A DNA stretch of 64,000 nucleotides from CAJXVA01 sp963761755 (GTDB lineage Bacteria; Myxococcota_A; Polyangia; Nannocystales; Nannocystaceae): assembly GCA_963761755.1 (NCBI GenBank), contig CAVXIC010000012.1, forward strand, positions 558,001-622,000. Reading direction: 5' to 3'. The notes beneath the pieces were generated by a model. It was not told the DNA's origin. It did not search any database and saw only the letters and a list, made by a program, of their open reading frames with translations. This document shows positions 63,503-64,000 of this stretch, piece after piece. How positions within the stretch are numbered: position 1 is the first letter of the stretch; the number at the start of each line of letters is the position of its first letter. The translations under genes were made by a program, and so were the position numbers.

Positions 63503-64000
63503 ATGCTCGGCGCACTGGTTCTGGCGGCGTCCTCGTACGCCGCGATTCCGCCTCCAGCACCGGCCACTCCGGCGGAGGAAGACGTCGAAGAACTCGGCCG
63601 GTCGAGGCGACCCGACCGGCAGCTCCAGTTCTTCGGGTACTTCCTCACCCGGGCCGAGATGACCAACGTTGCGCCCGAGAACGACCTGTTCAGGGGGCAG
63701 GTCGTCGGGCGCCTGTTCGGACCCAACACGACCAACACCTCGAAGGACCGGTCGGTCTTCATCGAGCAGCGCTTCCTTCCCATCTTCGTCTACGAGCCGC
63801 GTCTGCTCAACCGCCGTGCGCGGCTGCGGGCGTCCTTCGAGATCGATTGGACGTACGGGGACTCATCCAACGCGACGGGCGCCAACTTCGGCGGTGGCTT
63901 CAACGCCGACCAGGTCAACCTGCAGACACAGAACCTGGAGATCGAGATCGATCTGCCCCGTCCGGGATGGCACATCGACGTCGGCCTGCAGCGCCTGTAT
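63503..64000 (+). CDS. Probable outer-membrane beta-barrel protein (5' part)
   Basis: A reading frame from ATG 63503 to the end of the window (166 codons). A short hydrophobic signal-like start (MLGALVLAASSYAA) is followed by a Pro/Ala/Glu stretch and then alternating strands with aromatic residues: LQFFGYFLTRAEMTN, VVGRLFGPNT, FIEQRFLPIFVYEPRLLN, LRASFEIDWTYG, and LNLEIEID-like LEIEIDLPRPGWHIDVGLQR. This is the pattern of outer-membrane channel proteins of the porin/alginate-type family. The gene continues beyond the window, so length and C-terminal signature are unknown. It lies 12 bp after the lipoprotein gene. Confidence 0.75.
   Translation, partial: MLGALVLAASSYAAIPPPAPATPAEEDVEELGRSRRPDRQLQFFGYFLTRAEMTNVAPENDLFRGQVVGRLFGPNTTNTSKDRSVFIEQRFLPIFVYEPRLLNRRARLRASFEIDWTYGDSSNATGANFGGGFNADQVNLQTQNLEIEIDLPRPGWHIDVGLQRLY

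Overview
The window is a 64 kb chromosomal piece of a high-GC bacterium (about 70% GC by eye, strong G/C at third codon positions). The style points to a myxobacterium, most likely of the Nannocystis/Plesiocystis/Enhygromyxa group. Many secreted lipoproteins carry Ser/Thr/Gly/Asp-rich linkers. There are two proteins with MYXO-CTERM-like tails (Cys, hydrophobic helix, Arg cluster), a MopE-type metal-binding motif, AgmX/PglI-like and FecR domains, ECF sigma factors and a large Ser/Thr kinase. This assignment is inference from gene content. I see no rRNA, tRNA, CRISPR, prophage or insertion sequence. Genes are packed tightly, and many neighbours are joined by 4-base start/stop overlaps.

Layout. 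1-2.5 kb: a sigma54 activator, a HAMP histidine kinase and a coiled-coil lipoprotein, resembling GlrR-GlrK-QseG (QseF-E-G). 2.5-6.6 kb: a hypothetical protein, two lipoproteins, and a Tat-exported molybdopterin oxidoreductase with a PepSY-type membrane partner. 6.7-9.6 kb: a homologue of the tRNA-queuosine mannosyltransferase, serC and a coupled SUFU-domain protein. 9.7-12.6 kb: a MopE-like lipoprotein, a phospholipase-D lipoprotein and a PGYPQQ-repeat protein. 12.6-17.9 kb: a five-gene minus-strand operon with a radical SAM/SPASM enzyme, an alpha/alpha-toroid protein, a tandem double radical SAM protein and two lipoproteins. 17.9-26.5 kb: a CPBP protease, a trypsin-fold pseudoprotease, an ECF sigma/FecR pair, a metallopeptidase-like lipoprotein, lipoproteins and TatD. 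26.7-38.8 kb: topoisomerase III, an M23 peptidase, a membrane-spermidine-synthase fusion, a short Hsp70/J-protein pair, and an epimerase/GT-C glycosyltransferase operon. 39.4-42.2 kb: a half radical SAM protein and a Tat-signal protein diverge from a full radical SAM enzyme and a pyroglutamyl-peptidase-like lipoprotein. 42.2-55.8 kb: SDR, CbiX, a CWB2-PIG-L lipoprotein, an ECF sigma facing a zinc-finger/kinase/TPR receptor, a propeller-vanadium haloperoxidase fusion and a lipoprotein methyltransferase.

55.8-60.3 kb holds the most striking locus: a minus-strand operon of a PAS hybrid histidine kinase, a receiver domain fused to a KaiA-like helical domain, KaiB and KaiC. It looks like a complete Kai (circadian or hourglass timing) module in a heterotroph. 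The middle protein has the same architecture as the chimeric KaiA3 of some cyanobacteria. KaiC keeps both Walker A motifs, both Glu-Glu pairs, the phosphosite region and a C-terminal A-loop-like segment. Directly after its stop codon, in the same frame, lies a 70-codon coding-like stretch that has no start codon.

60.5-64 kb: an alpha/beta-hydrolase lipoprotein, a small lipoprotein and the 5' end of a probable outer-membrane protein.
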